Shown here piece after piece: positions 35,179 to 43,804 of a stretch of 47,500 nt of DNA. Made by a program: the position numbers and the translations under genes. The notes under the pieces were generated by a model. That model saw nothing but the letters and a program-made list of their open reading frames with translations, did not search any database and was not told the DNA's origin. Source of the stretch: an uncultured Pelagibacteraceae bacterium (lineage in GTDB: Bacteria > Pseudomonadota > Alphaproteobacteria > Pelagibacterales > Pelagibacteraceae); assembly GCA_902595115.1 (NCBI GenBank), contig CACJOS010000004.1, forward strand, positions 1 to 47,500, given 5' to 3'. Within the stretch, counting starts at the first letter, position 1, and each line of letters opens with the position of its first letter.

Positions 35179-36498
35179 ATGGGTGAAAAAAATTTTAATA
35201 TTTTATTGAAAAAATACTCTTTTGGAGGAACATTAGATACATTATCAAAATTTATCCCTTTTGCTGATCAATATAAAATAAATATTAATTTAATTGATTT
35301 AAATATAAATCCAAAAAAAAATGGTGGATTATTAATTAGGAATATTGATGATTTAAATTTTATTTATAATTTGAAATATAATACTTTGAATATTTTATAT
35401 AAAAATAAAAATATTTTTAAAGAACAAATTTTATTTTTTATAAAAACATTATGTATCAAATATAAATTTTTTTCTCTGGTAATAAAATTTATTTGTTTAA
35501 TTTTATCTATGAATTTTGAAAAAGCTAAAAATAGATATAGAAAATTTTTTCACGCTCAGAATTATATCGATGGCAACTATAATCAAAAAAATTATAATTA
35601 TTTAAAAAAATTCAAAGTTTTACTAAAAGAAGGTGATTTTCAAAAAATCTATTTTAATAGAAAAAGCTTTGATATTGATAAAGAAATTTTTTTCGAAAAT
35701 ACAATAACCAAAAAAAAATACGTTTGTATGTATGTAAGAGAAAAATCATATAATTTAAAACATAATTTTTTAAAAAAAAAAAATGATGTGATTTGGTATG
35801 GTATTGAAGATTTTAAAGAGGGAATTTATTCAATAATTAACAAAAACCTAAATATAATTGATTTAAGTTTGTTCAAGAGCGATACAAATATTCCTCAAGA
35901 AAATTATTTAAATATAAGAAAAAATTTATCGTACAAAGAAATTTTTTCGATTGTAAAAAATTGTGAACTTTTTCTTTCAACTGGGGGAGGAGGATATGAA
36001 ATGGCAAAAATTTTTAAAAAACCAACATTAAAAGTTGATCATGAATATAATATAATAAATAATTTCGATTTCTCTACAGAAAAAGATAATATAATTTTCT
36101 GTAAAGTTTTTAGTCGTATAAAAAAAAGATTTTTATCAATTAAGGAGCAATTTGAATCATTAGAAAATTTATTTCCCAACATAAAATATAATTTAAATTT
36201 TAAATTTAATCATGATGATTATGAAATTATAAAAAACTCTAATAATGAAATTAAAACTTTAACTGATACATATACTTTTAACGAAGAACAAATTAATGAA
36301 ATAAGGCAAAACCAAACTGAGATTTTTAATATAAAAAATTTTTATTTAAAAAAATTTCTTCCAGATTATTTTTATTTGATGAACTCAAATTATCCAATAA
36401 ATCCCATTATAAATAAAAAATTTTTTGATGATACAAAAGATTTTTCAGACTATCTTGAAAATGATACTGTTATTTATAATCAAAGAAAAAATGACTAA
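35179..36498 (+). CDS. TIGR04372-like putative glycosyltransferase
   Basis: 439 residues. CMYVREKSYNLKHNFL, then a basic segment, IIDLSLFKSD and CELFLSTGGGGYEMAKIFKKPTLKVD resemble the TIGR04372 family (H/Y-x-R-E start and a GGGG/PT-L end), which is predicted to be a GT-B-like transferase. No signal peptide is visible. The end overlaps the PhyH gene by 8 bp. Very low G+C. Function inferred from locus. Confidence 0.5.
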   Translation: MGEKNFNILLKKYSFGGTLDTLSKFIPFADQYKININLIDLNINPKKNGGLLIRNIDDLNFIYNLKYNTLNILYKNKNIFKEQILFFIKTLCIKYKFFSLVIKFICLILSMNFEKAKNRYRKFFHAQNYIDGNYNQKNYNYLKKFKVLLKEGDFQKIYFNRKSFDIDKEIFFENTITKKKYVCMYVREKSYNLKHNFLKKKNDVIWYGIEDFKEGIYSIINKNLNIIDLSLFKSDTNIPQENYLNIRKNLSYKEIFSIVKNCELFLSTGGGGYEMAKIFKKPTLKVDHEYNIINNFDFSTEKDNIIFCKVFSRIKKRFLSIKEQFESLENLFPNIKYNLNFKFNHDDYEIIKNSNNEIKTLTDTYTFNEEQINEIRQNQTEIFNIKNFYLKKFLPDYFYLMNSNYPINPIINKKFFDDTKDFSDYLENDTVIYNQRKND

Positions 36499-37264
36499 CT
36501 ATTTAAGTAAATTAAAGAAAGATGGATACTGCATTATAGAAAATGCCGTTTCAAAAAAAAAATGTGTTGAGATAGGTGCCGAACTTGACAAAATTTCTAT
36601 TTCAAAAAAACACAAAAAGTTCAGATTTAGAGACAAAAAAAAACAGCTTCAATTAGTAAATGTTAATTATATTAATCCAAGTATGTTTATGGATTTAGTT
36701 ACAAATAAAAAAATTCTGAAAATATTAAACGATGTTTTCAAAGAAAGATATGTGCTAAGTAATTTTAATGCTAGTCGACCTATTAGCAACTTTAAAAAAT
36801 ATAGATTACATATCGATAGTAGAATGCCTATTTTTAATTATAATAACACTACACATGTTGTGGCTAATTTGTGTGTTGATGATTTTACAATTAAAAATGG
36901 TTCTACAGTCATTTTAGAAAATTCACATAAAGGAAGTAGGAAGGGAAGAATTAAAAAAATAATAGCAAAAAAGGGTAGTATAGTTTTAATGCTTGGACAT
37001 CTTAAACATGATATAGGTAAAAATATAGACGGTACCAGAAGGTGGTCCATAATTGCTTACTACTGCAGATGGTGGGTAAAACCTACATATGATTTCGTTA
37101 ATTCATGTACAAAAAAAATTTATGGGCAATTAAGTAACAAGCAAAAAGAAGTTTTAGGTTTTAACGCTACGCCACCAATTGATTGGGATAAAAGAAAGTA
37201 TACTTTAAGAAATGCTAAAACAATCCCATCAAATTTTTCTAGATTGAAAAAATATCTAAATTAA
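36491..37264 (+). CDS. PhyH-family 2OG-Fe(II) oxygenase
   Basis: 257 residues from ATG 36491; an earlier in-frame start at 36425 lies inside the previous gene and adds a non-homologous hydrophobic leader, so it is rejected. LHIDSR gives HxD (H107, D109), LGHLKHD the distal His (170 or 173), and TRRWSIIAY the Arg (183/184). KDGYCIIENAV at the start is the usual PhyH opening. Overlaps the upstream gene by 8 bp. Likely hydroxylates a glycan component. Confidence 0.75.
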   Translation: MTNYLSKLKKDGYCIIENAVSKKKCVEIGAELDKISISKKHKKFRFRDKKKQLQLVNVNYINPSMFMDLVTNKKILKILNDVFKERYVLSNFNASRPISNFKKYRLHIDSRMPIFNYNNTTHVVANLCVDDFTIKNGSTVILENSHKGSRKGRIKKIIAKKGSIVLMLGHLKHDIGKNIDGTRRWSIIAYYCRWWVKPTYDFVNSCTKKIYGQLSNKQKEVLGFNATPPIDWDKRKYTLRNAKTIPSNFSRLKKYLN

Positions 37265-37370
37265 GTTTCAATTAAAATGATATTTTATTTAACCACAGTA
37301 TATTTTTAAAAAAAATATGATAGATGTACACGATAAATATTAAACGATCTTAATTTATTGAATAAGATTA

Positions 37371-37392
37371 TTAAAGATTTAATTTTCTTTAA
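37371..37392. terminator. Candidate terminator hairpin in convergent spacer
   Basis: TTAAAGA (37371-37377) and TCTTTAA (37386-37392) form a 7-bp stem with an 8-nt loop in the 141-bp spacer (37265-37405) between convergent genes, just after the minus-strand kinase stop. No long T tract follows on the minus strand. I see nothing else in this spacer. Confidence 0.3.
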
Positions 37393-37405
37393 AATTTTAT
37401 CTAAA

Positions 37406-38923
37406 TTATTTCAATATAGATTTCAGAGTTCTGTGAATATCATCGGCTTTAATATAATCCCTGTGTCCAACAATTTGTACTTTTAGAGCACCTGCAATTG
37501 CAGATACTAACGCGATTAAATTTGAGTTATTTGTATTTCCAATTAAACCTGATGCAAAACTAAATGCTGCGTCACCAGCACCAATCGTGTCTAAAGGTTT
37601 TTTACTTAATGCTGGTATATACTTAAGCTCTTTATGGTGTAAGTAATTTAGGCCATCAACACCCCTAGTAATCATTATTTTTTTATATTTTTTTCTGGAT
37701 AAACTCTTTATGATTTTTTCTACATTAGTCTTTTTATCTTGAACCCCTAATCTTAATTCAGGCTCATCAATTGATAGGAAATCAAGTTTTTTATATTTAT
37801 TAAATAAGTTAAAACCACGATTACCAGAATTTGTTTGAACATTTGCTGATAAAAATTTTGATTTAGATGATATAATTTTCGAAATTTTAGAGTTAATTAA
37901 ACCGTGACCGAAATCACACACTATTACTTTATCAAATTTTTTGAGATTTTTTGACAAGTAATTTTTAATATTCTCATCATAAAAGTCTTCATCTTTAAAG
38001 TTATATACTTCAAAAATTTTTGAAAAATTCTTATTATTTAGATACCTCCTTTTATAAATATCTAAATAATTTTTTTTTTTGAATAATTTCAAATTAATTC
38101 TGTCATTTTTAAATGTTTTTTTTATCTTTTCTAAAGCACTTTGCTTTTCATATAAGCTTAGAATTGTTAGATTTTTGCAAATTTTTGACAAATTTTTAGC
38201 TACTGGCAAACATCCTCCGAGAAATAGTTCTTGATTTTTAAAATTGACTGATAATATATTTTCCTTTGAAGGTTTGCCTAGAGGATCTACATAATTATAT
38301 TCATCAAAAATTATTTCACCTATTAAAAGTATTTTTTGCCTCTTCAGTTTTTTTAAAGCATTTAAATAATCCTTTAAATAATTATTTTTACTCGCATCAG
38401 ACTTTATTTTTCTTAACCAATTAGAATCTGTCTCTTTAAAAACACTTAACTTCTCGTTAATCAATTTTGTTGATGAATATTGTACAGTAGAAGTAAAAAG
38501 GAACTTTCCTTTGACTTTTTGAATAGCTTTTTTTTCTATTCCTAAATTACCCGCTTCATCTCCTGACTTACTTTTATAATCTGGACCTTTTACATAGAAA
38601 TCAGGTTTTAAATATTTAATAATATTTGATGCATCTTTTTCATCATTGCAGTAAACATAATCGACAAGTGATAGTTGACTTAAAAAATTAAGCCTATCTT
38701 TTTCGTTAAAATACGGTTTATTCAGCCCTTTATTTACAAATTTATCCGATGTTAAAGAAACAACAAGTACATCACCATAGGACTTTGCTTCTTGAAAATA
38801 ATAAATGTGACCTAGGTGCACTAAATCAAAAACGCCATGGACAAGAACAATTTTTTTTTGTTTTGTTTTATGTTTATTTAATTGTTTTTTTAAAAGATCT
38901 TTTGATAAAATAATTTTTTGCAC
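37406..38923 (-). CDS. Cytidylyltransferase-PfkB kinase fusion, HldE-like in reversed order
   Basis: 505 residues. The N-terminal domain (about 20-160) is a nucleotidyltransferase with HGVFDLVHLGH (29-39, HxGH) and KGPDYKS. The C-terminal domain (about 190-505) is a PfkB carbohydrate kinase: LGGCLPVAKN and DTIGAGDAAFS, D451 being the catalytic Asp. E. coli HldE has the same two activities in the opposite order. With the GmhA-like isomerase nearby it suggests an NDP-heptose-type pathway. It stands alone on the minus strand between convergent and divergent neighbours. NTP and sugar specificity cannot be read. Confidence 0.82.
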   Translation of the reverse strand: MQKIILSKDLLKKQLNKHKTKQKKIVLVHGVFDLVHLGHIYYFQEAKSYGDVLVVSLTSDKFVNKGLNKPYFNEKDRLNFLSQLSLVDYVYCNDEKDASNIIKYLKPDFYVKGPDYKSKSGDEAGNLGIEKKAIQKVKGKFLFTSTVQYSSTKLINEKLSVFKETDSNWLRKIKSDASKNNYLKDYLNALKKLKRQKILLIGEIIFDEYNYVDPLGKPSKENILSVNFKNQELFLGGCLPVAKNLSKICKNLTILSLYEKQSALEKIKKTFKNDRINLKLFKKKNYLDIYKRRYLNNKNFSKIFEVYNFKDEDFYDENIKNYLSKNLKKFDKVIVCDFGHGLINSKISKIISSKSKFLSANVQTNSGNRGFNLFNKYKKLDFLSIDEPELRLGVQDKKTNVEKIIKSLSRKKYKKIMITRGVDGLNYLHHKELKYIPALSKKPLDTIGAGDAAFSFASGLIGNTNNSNLIALVSAIAGALKVQIVGHRDYIKADDIHRTLKSILK

Positions 38924-38974
38924 TACTTGAACTTACTAATATTTGTTGGTAATTCAATATGCATAATCTAAAAA
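38924..38974. promoter_or_regulatory. Short divergent intergenic region
   Basis: 51 bp between the divergent HldE-like and RmlD-like genes. It must contain or border two promoters, but no convincing element can be named. Confidence 0.25.
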
Positions 38975-39859
38975 ATGGCTAATTTAATATTAGGAGCATC
39001 TGGAAATATTGGCGTTTCTCTATCAAAAAAAAACAAGTCTACTGTTTTTACTTATAATTCAAATAGAGTAAAAGGCGCGATTAAATTTGATATTAGAAAA
39101 GATAATATTTCTAAGTTGGTAAAAAAATACAAGGTTAATTCTGTTGCATATTTAAGTGCGATATCTGATCCAAATTTTTGTTATAAATATAAATTAAAGA
39201 GTAGAAATATAAACATCGTAAAAACCGTAAAAATTTTAAATTATTTTATAAAAAAAAATATTTATTTTATTTTTTTTTCATCAGAATTTGTTTTTGATGG
39301 AAAAAAAAAAAACTATAATGAAAAAGACAAAACTAATCCTGTGAATGAATATGGAAGACAAAAACTCTTTGTAGAAAAATATATCACTAGAAATGCGAAG
39401 AACTATGCAATTTTTAGAATTGCTAAAACATATAGTTCTGAGCTAAATGACAGAACTTTAATATCAGATTTTATATCTAAAATAATAAATGGAAATAAGA
39501 AATTTAATGTTGCCCATGATCAAATATTTTCCCCACTATATGCTGGAGATTTATCAAAAATACTTAATTTATTTTTAAAGAGAAAATTTACAGGAATATA
39601 TAACGTATGTGGTTCTGAAAAATTATCGAGATATCAAATTTATAATATAATACGAAATAATCTTAATAGAAAATTAAAAAAAAAAATTTTAATAACTAAG
39701 ACAAAATTAAATAATTTCAAATATCTGGACAAAAGACCTTTAAATGTTTCTATGAATAACAAAAAAATTAAAAAAATTTTAAACTTTAAATTTTCTAAAT
39801 TTAGTGATATTTCAAAAAAGGTTATAAGTAAGTCTAAAATAAATGAAAAATTTGATTAA
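38975..39859 (+). CDS. RmlD-like sugar-nucleotide reductase
   Basis: 294 residues related to dTDP-4-dehydrorhamnose reductase. ILGASGNIGVS (5-15) binds the cofactor, Ser102/Ser103 precede the catalytic pair Tyr126-Lys130 (YGRQK), and IFSPLYAGDLSKI is the substrate region. It begins the six-gene 'sporadic carbohydrate cluster' and overlaps the WbuC-like gene by 17 bp. It likely reduces a keto sugar before attachment of the cluster's product; the sugar is unknown. Confidence 0.75.
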   Translation: MANLILGASGNIGVSLSKKNKSTVFTYNSNRVKGAIKFDIRKDNISKLVKKYKVNSVAYLSAISDPNFCYKYKLKSRNINIVKTVKILNYFIKKNIYFIFFSSEFVFDGKKKNYNEKDKTNPVNEYGRQKLFVEKYITRNAKNYAIFRIAKTYSSELNDRTLISDFISKIINGNKKFNVAHDQIFSPLYAGDLSKILNLFLKRKFTGIYNVCGSEKLSRYQIYNIIRNNLNRKLKKKILITKTKLNNFKYLDKRPLNVSMNNKKIKKILNFKFSKFSDISKKVISKSKINEKFD

Positions 39860-40361
39860 ACAAGATTATAAAGCAAAAACTACCTCCTTTTTTTTATTAA
39901 AAGAGGGAGAAAAAATTGATCAAAAATATATTTCATTCTTAAAAAAAAGTTATAGTAAAAATAAAAAAGACATAAGACTTTGTTTGCATAAAAACCCAAA
40001 AGCTAAGCATCATGATATGATAATACTTCAACAAAGAAAAAATTTTTACACTCCACATAAACACTTAAAGAAAGGAGAAACTTATCATATCATTCAAGGA
40101 TCAATGGCATGCGTTTTGTTAAATAATAGTGGAAAGATAACTAAGGTTTGTAGATTAAAAAAAAATGAAATATTTCGAACACCTTTAAATATATTTCATA
40201 CTATGTTACCAATTACAAAATATGTCATTTATCATGAAAGCAAAACAGGTCCCTTTTTAAAAAAAAATGATAGTATTTATCCAAAATGGGGCAAAAAATT
40301 AATTAGTGATAAAAGATTAATAGAGAAATTTAAAAAAACAATTTATAAACATATAAATTAA
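39843..40361 (+). CDS. WbuC-type cupin
   Basis: 172 residues. A cupin barrel with PHKHLKKGETYHIIQGSM (two His and one Glu as metal ligands) and RTPLNIFHTMLP for the second motif resembles the WbuC family of O-antigen loci. WbuC function is not established; metal-dependent isomerase or sugar-binding roles are proposed by fold. It shares one base with the radical SAM gene (TAATG), so coupling is likely. Confidence 0.72.
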   Translation: MKNLIKQDYKAKTTSFFLLKEGEKIDQKYISFLKKSYSKNKKDIRLCLHKNPKAKHHDMIILQQRKNFYTPHKHLKKGETYHIIQGSMACVLLNNSGKITKVCRLKKNEIFRTPLNIFHTMLPITKYVIYHESKTGPFLKKNDSIYPKWGKKLISDKRLIEKFKKTIYKHIN

Positions 40362-41344
40362 TGACTAAACTTGAATCTTATCTAAATAGAAGAATTGATA
40401 CCAAAGCTAAATATAAAGATTTATTAGAATTCCCCAAATATATTGAGGTTGAAACTGTTAACGCTTGTAATGCCAGATGTCCTATGTGCACAATTAATGA
40501 TTGGGAAAGAAATTATCCAGTAATGAAGGATAATGTATGGGATAAGATAAGTGACGATATCATAGAAAATAAAACCTCTATTAAAAGAGTAAGTCTTTAC
40601 AGAGACGGTGAACCGTTAATTGATAAAAAAATGGCATCAAGAATAAATAAGTTAAATCAGAACGGAATACATAATACATCAATTGCAACAAATGTTTCAT
40701 TGCTTAATGAAAAAAGAGCTACTGATCTATTAGAAGCAGGTTTGGGGATGGTAATTTTTTCAATAGATAGTTTAAAAAAGGAAGTATTCGAAAAGATAAG
40801 AGTAAGACTTAAATTTGAACAAGTCAGAGACAATGCAATCAGATTTTTACAATTAAGAGATAAAATTAATCCAAATTGTAGAGTTTGGATAAGAATGATC
40901 AGGCAGGAAACTAATCAGAATGAGTGGGATGATTATTATAATTTTTGGAGAAAATACACTTCAGATGTTGATAGAATTTATTATCATAATATTTTTAATT
41001 GGGGTGGTCAGCTTGATAATTTCAAGTCTATATCAAAAAGTTTTGAACCAAATTTACCATGTGTAGCGCTTTGGTCACTTTTAGTTGTTTTTGCTAATGG
41101 TGATGTTCCACTATGTAATGTTGATTATAACAACAAATATCCAACTGGTAGCATCATGAAAAATTCAATTAAGGAACTTTGGCAATCGAAAATAATGAAT
41201 GCAAGAAGAAAGTTGCATTTGAATGGTAATAAAAAAGATATTTCTATTTGTGCAAATTGTAATGTATGGGACGAAGTTAAAGGTGAAGAAATTGTATCTC
41301 CCGAATTTGCTGAAAAAGTCTCAATATTAAATTCTAATCAGTAA
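40361..41344 (+). CDS. Radical SAM protein with SPASM domain
   Basis: 327 residues. C36NARC40PMC43 is the CxxxCxxC [4Fe-4S] site. The C-terminal part has LWSLLVVFANGDVPLC, GSIMKNSIKELWQ and ICANCNVW, the Cys pattern of a SPASM auxiliary cluster domain. Such enzymes act in the sporadic carbohydrate clusters known from Leptospira and relatives. It could dehydrogenate or epimerise a sugar or methylene group; the reaction is unknown. It lies between the WbuC cupin and the Glf-like mutase. Confidence 0.8.
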   Translation: MTKLESYLNRRIDTKAKYKDLLEFPKYIEVETVNACNARCPMCTINDWERNYPVMKDNVWDKISDDIIENKTSIKRVSLYRDGEPLIDKKMASRINKLNQNGIHNTSIATNVSLLNEKRATDLLEAGLGMVIFSIDSLKKEVFEKIRVRLKFEQVRDNAIRFLQLRDKINPNCRVWIRMIRQETNQNEWDDYYNFWRKYTSDVDRIYYHNIFNWGGQLDNFKSISKSFEPNLPCVALWSLLVVFANGDVPLCNVDYNNKYPTGSIMKNSIKELWQSKIMNARRKLHLNGNKKDISICANCNVWDEVKGEEIVSPEFAEKVSILNSNQ

Positions 41345-41349
41345 AAATT

Positions 41350-42462
41350 GTGAAAAAAGCATTGATTATCGGATCAGGTTTTACAGGCTGCATGTTTGCA
41401 ATGATGTTAAATCAAAAAGGATGGGATGTAAAAATATTTGACAAATCAAAGTTAACTGGTGGTGGAGTGCGTACATTTTATCATGGCGGTCATCCCTATA
41501 CATACGGTCCAAGACATTTTATTGGTCCAGAAGAAAATATGAAAGCTTTTGAATTTTTAAATAAAATTGTCCCTATGAGACATATAAAGAAAATGAATGT
41601 GAGTTACCAACAAAATGAGGATTTATTTGCCAGTTATCCTATGCATATAGAGGATGTTAAAAAATTTAAAGACTCAAAAAAAATTTTTGATGAGCTTGAT
41701 AATCTTCCTAAAGAAACCAAATCTAAAAATTTTGAAGAATTTTGGATAGGTAGAGTTGGAAAAACTTTATACGAACGATTTAATAAATTTTATAATCTAA
41801 AAGCCTGGCAAATACAGTCCAATAAAGAAATGGATTTTGGTTTTGAGGCTACTGTAAAAAGAAAGCCGTTAGAAACAAAATCTCGTTATGAATTTCCAGA
41901 GGGATATATAAATGCGTATCCTAAACCAGTTGACGGATATAATAAATTTTTTGATGTTTCGCTCTCAGGCTGTAACACAATACTTAATTGCACTATAAAA
42001 AGCGTTGATTTAGATAAAAGAAAACTAATAACTGATAAAGGTGATTACGAAGGAGATTTAATAATTTCAACAATTTCACCTGATTTTTTATTTTCGAATT
42101 GTTGGGGTGAATTAAAGTATGTAGGAAGAGAATTTTATAAAATTGTTCTACCATGTGAACATGTACTACCAAAAGATGTCTATTTTATCTATTATCCAAA
42201 CGAGAATGAGCAACAAACTAGAGTTACTGAATTTAAAAAGTTCACAAACCATAAAAGTCCAAACTCATTAATCACAATGGAAGTTCCTTCATTAAAAAAT
42301 AAGCTTTATCCTACAATGATGAAAGAACAAGTAGATCTAGCAGATAAATATTTAAAAGCCTTACCAGATAATATTATGTCGGTAGGTCGCATGGGGACAT
42401 ACAGATATGTCGATATTGATGATATAATCATGCAAGGCTTAGATTTTGCAAAAAAAATTTAA
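41350..42462 (+). CDS. UDP-galactopyranose mutase-like flavoprotein
   Basis: 370 residues from a GTG start at 41350, which places the FAD loop LIIGSGFTGCMFA (5-17) at the N-terminus. FYHGGHPYTYGPRHF, YNLKAWQIQ, PVDGYNKFFD and the terminal GRMGTYRYVDIDDII match the Glf family, including the segment contacting the UDP-sugar. It probably interconverts a pyranose and furanose nucleotide sugar, but the sequence is divergent and a related reaction is possible. No clear ribosome-binding site precedes the GTG. Confidence 0.8.
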   Translation: MKKALIIGSGFTGCMFAMMLNQKGWDVKIFDKSKLTGGGVRTFYHGGHPYTYGPRHFIGPEENMKAFEFLNKIVPMRHIKKMNVSYQQNEDLFASYPMHIEDVKKFKDSKKIFDELDNLPKETKSKNFEEFWIGRVGKTLYERFNKFYNLKAWQIQSNKEMDFGFEATVKRKPLETKSRYEFPEGYINAYPKPVDGYNKFFDVSLSGCNTILNCTIKSVDLDKRKLITDKGDYEGDLIISTISPDFLFSNCWGELKYVGREFYKIVLPCEHVLPKDVYFIYYPNENEQQTRVTEFKKFTNHKSPNSLITMEVPSLKNKLYPTMMKEQVDLADKYLKALPDNIMSVGRMGTYRYVDIDDIIMQGLDFAKKI

Positions 42463-42497
42463 ATTAACAAAATTTTGAATTAAGCTATATTAAAATT

Positions 42498-43316
42498 ATG
42501 GTAAATGAAAAAGAAATAAATTTTTTTAAAAAGAATGGTTATCTCATTAAAAAATCTCCAGACCAGATTTCATTAAATAAACTTCAAGATTTTGTATATA
42601 AAATTTTATCTAAAAAAAAAAAGAGTCTTTCAAAAGACAAAAAAAAATATTTTCAATCTTTACATAAATATATAACAAAAAAAGAATTAAATAATTTTAG
42701 AGTCAATGCAATAACATTAATCAATAGAAACAAAAATTTTAGAGACTTATATTATAATAGTTCAAAGGAATTACTAGACGGACTTGTTGGAAATGAAATT
42801 GCTATGCAAAAAAAAATAAATCTGTCTATACAAATACCTAATGATACAAAATCAATGTTACCTATGCATTCTGATATTTATGCCGGTGAAAGCCCATTTG
42901 AAGTAGTAGTGTGGATACCTCTCATGGATGTAAAGAAATCTACACATTCAATGTTTATTACAAATCCTAAAGATAATATTGCAATAAACAAAGCAATTAC
43001 AAAAAGCAAAAAATTAACGATAATCAAAATTTATAATAAATTCAAAAAGAAATTTAAATTTTTAAAAATAAATTTCGGGGAAATACTTATTTTTTCACCA
43101 ATAATTCAACATGGTAATGTAGTGAATACAACTAAAGAAACTAGAATTTCCCTAAATTGTAGATTTAAAAGTTTATTGTCGCCGTATGACGTTTTCAGTA
43201 AAACTCACAGAAATATACCACATTTTTTTCAACCACATACAGTTAAACCTTTAACAAAAATAGGTTTTAATTTTATAGAAACAGTGAACAAAAAAAAATT
43301 TCATGGATCACTTTAA
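42498..43316 (+). CDS. Sporadic carbohydrate cluster 2OG-Fe(II) oxygenase
   Basis: 272 residues. PMHSDIYAGESPFEVVVW supplies HxD (H124, D126); IIQHGNVVNTTKETRISLNCRF supplies the distal His and Arg. The C-terminal HTVKPLTKIG tail and the next gene suggest the cluster-specific oxygenase family seen beside LIC12192-family proteins (TIGR04324, recalled from memory). Likely hydroxylates the cluster's sugar. 35 bp downstream of the Glf-like gene, same strand. Confidence 0.72.
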   Translation: MVNEKEINFFKKNGYLIKKSPDQISLNKLQDFVYKILSKKKKSLSKDKKKYFQSLHKYITKKELNNFRVNAITLINRNKNFRDLYYNSSKELLDGLVGNEIAMQKKINLSIQIPNDTKSMLPMHSDIYAGESPFEVVVWIPLMDVKKSTHSMFITNPKDNIAINKAITKSKKLTIIKIYNKFKKKFKFLKINFGEILIFSPIIQHGNVVNTTKETRISLNCRFKSLLSPYDVFSKTHRNIPHFFQPHTVKPLTKIGFNFIETVNKKKFHGSL

Positions 43317-43327
43317 AATAAACTAAT

Positions 43328-43780
43328 ATGAAAAAAATGCCTATCTTTGCTGGATATATAAACCTTAAACCAATTAATGGAATTATTTTTCCATCCTATG
43401 CGCAAAATCAAATTAATAAAGAATACATTACAAGCAAACTAAACGGTGAGTTTTTTATGTCCACAAATGAAAATACATACGGGAAAAATAATATTGTACT
43501 TAGGTCTCTTTTAGAGGAAAAAAGCCTTAGAGGTATATGTTTATTATCTGTTTATTCTTTACCAGATATTAAAAAACAAAGAGAAGAAATTTATAAATTG
43601 TCATTAAAATATAAAAAAGAATTTCATTTCGTATTTGAAGAAAAATTTTTGAAAAATAAAAAAGATATATCAACAATAGAGGATTTATTTATTTTTAATA
43701 ACTCTTTTTTTACAACAAAAAAAAAATTCTTGAATAAATTTGAAAGACAATTCGTAAACAAAGATTGGTCTTTTGTATAA
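43328..43780 (+). CDS. LIC12192-family sporadic carbohydrate cluster protein
   Basis: 150 residues. FAGYINLKPINGIIFPSYAQN, then STNENTYGKNN, SVYSLPDIKKQREEIY and FHFVFEEKF resemble the LIC12192 family (TIGR04323, from memory), found in scattered carbohydrate clusters; its biochemical role is not known to me. Its partners here (radical SAM, 2OG oxygenase) match the reported company, which supports the call. Last gene of the plus-strand run from 38975; it converges with the B12-radical SAM gene 24 bp away. Confidence 0.68.
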   Translation: MKKMPIFAGYINLKPINGIIFPSYAQNQINKEYITSKLNGEFFMSTNENTYGKNNIVLRSLLEEKSLRGICLLSVYSLPDIKKQREEIYKLSLKYKKEFHFVFEEKFLKNKKDISTIEDLFIFNNSFFTTKKKFLNKFERQFVNKDWSFV

Positions 43781-43804
43781 CTTGAAAATTTTATTTTAAA
43801 ACTA

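Noticed and set aside
36425-36490. Upstream start for the PhyH gene
   Set aside because: It would add a hydrophobic leader encoded within the previous gene; the typical PhyH N-terminus begins at the ATG at 36491.
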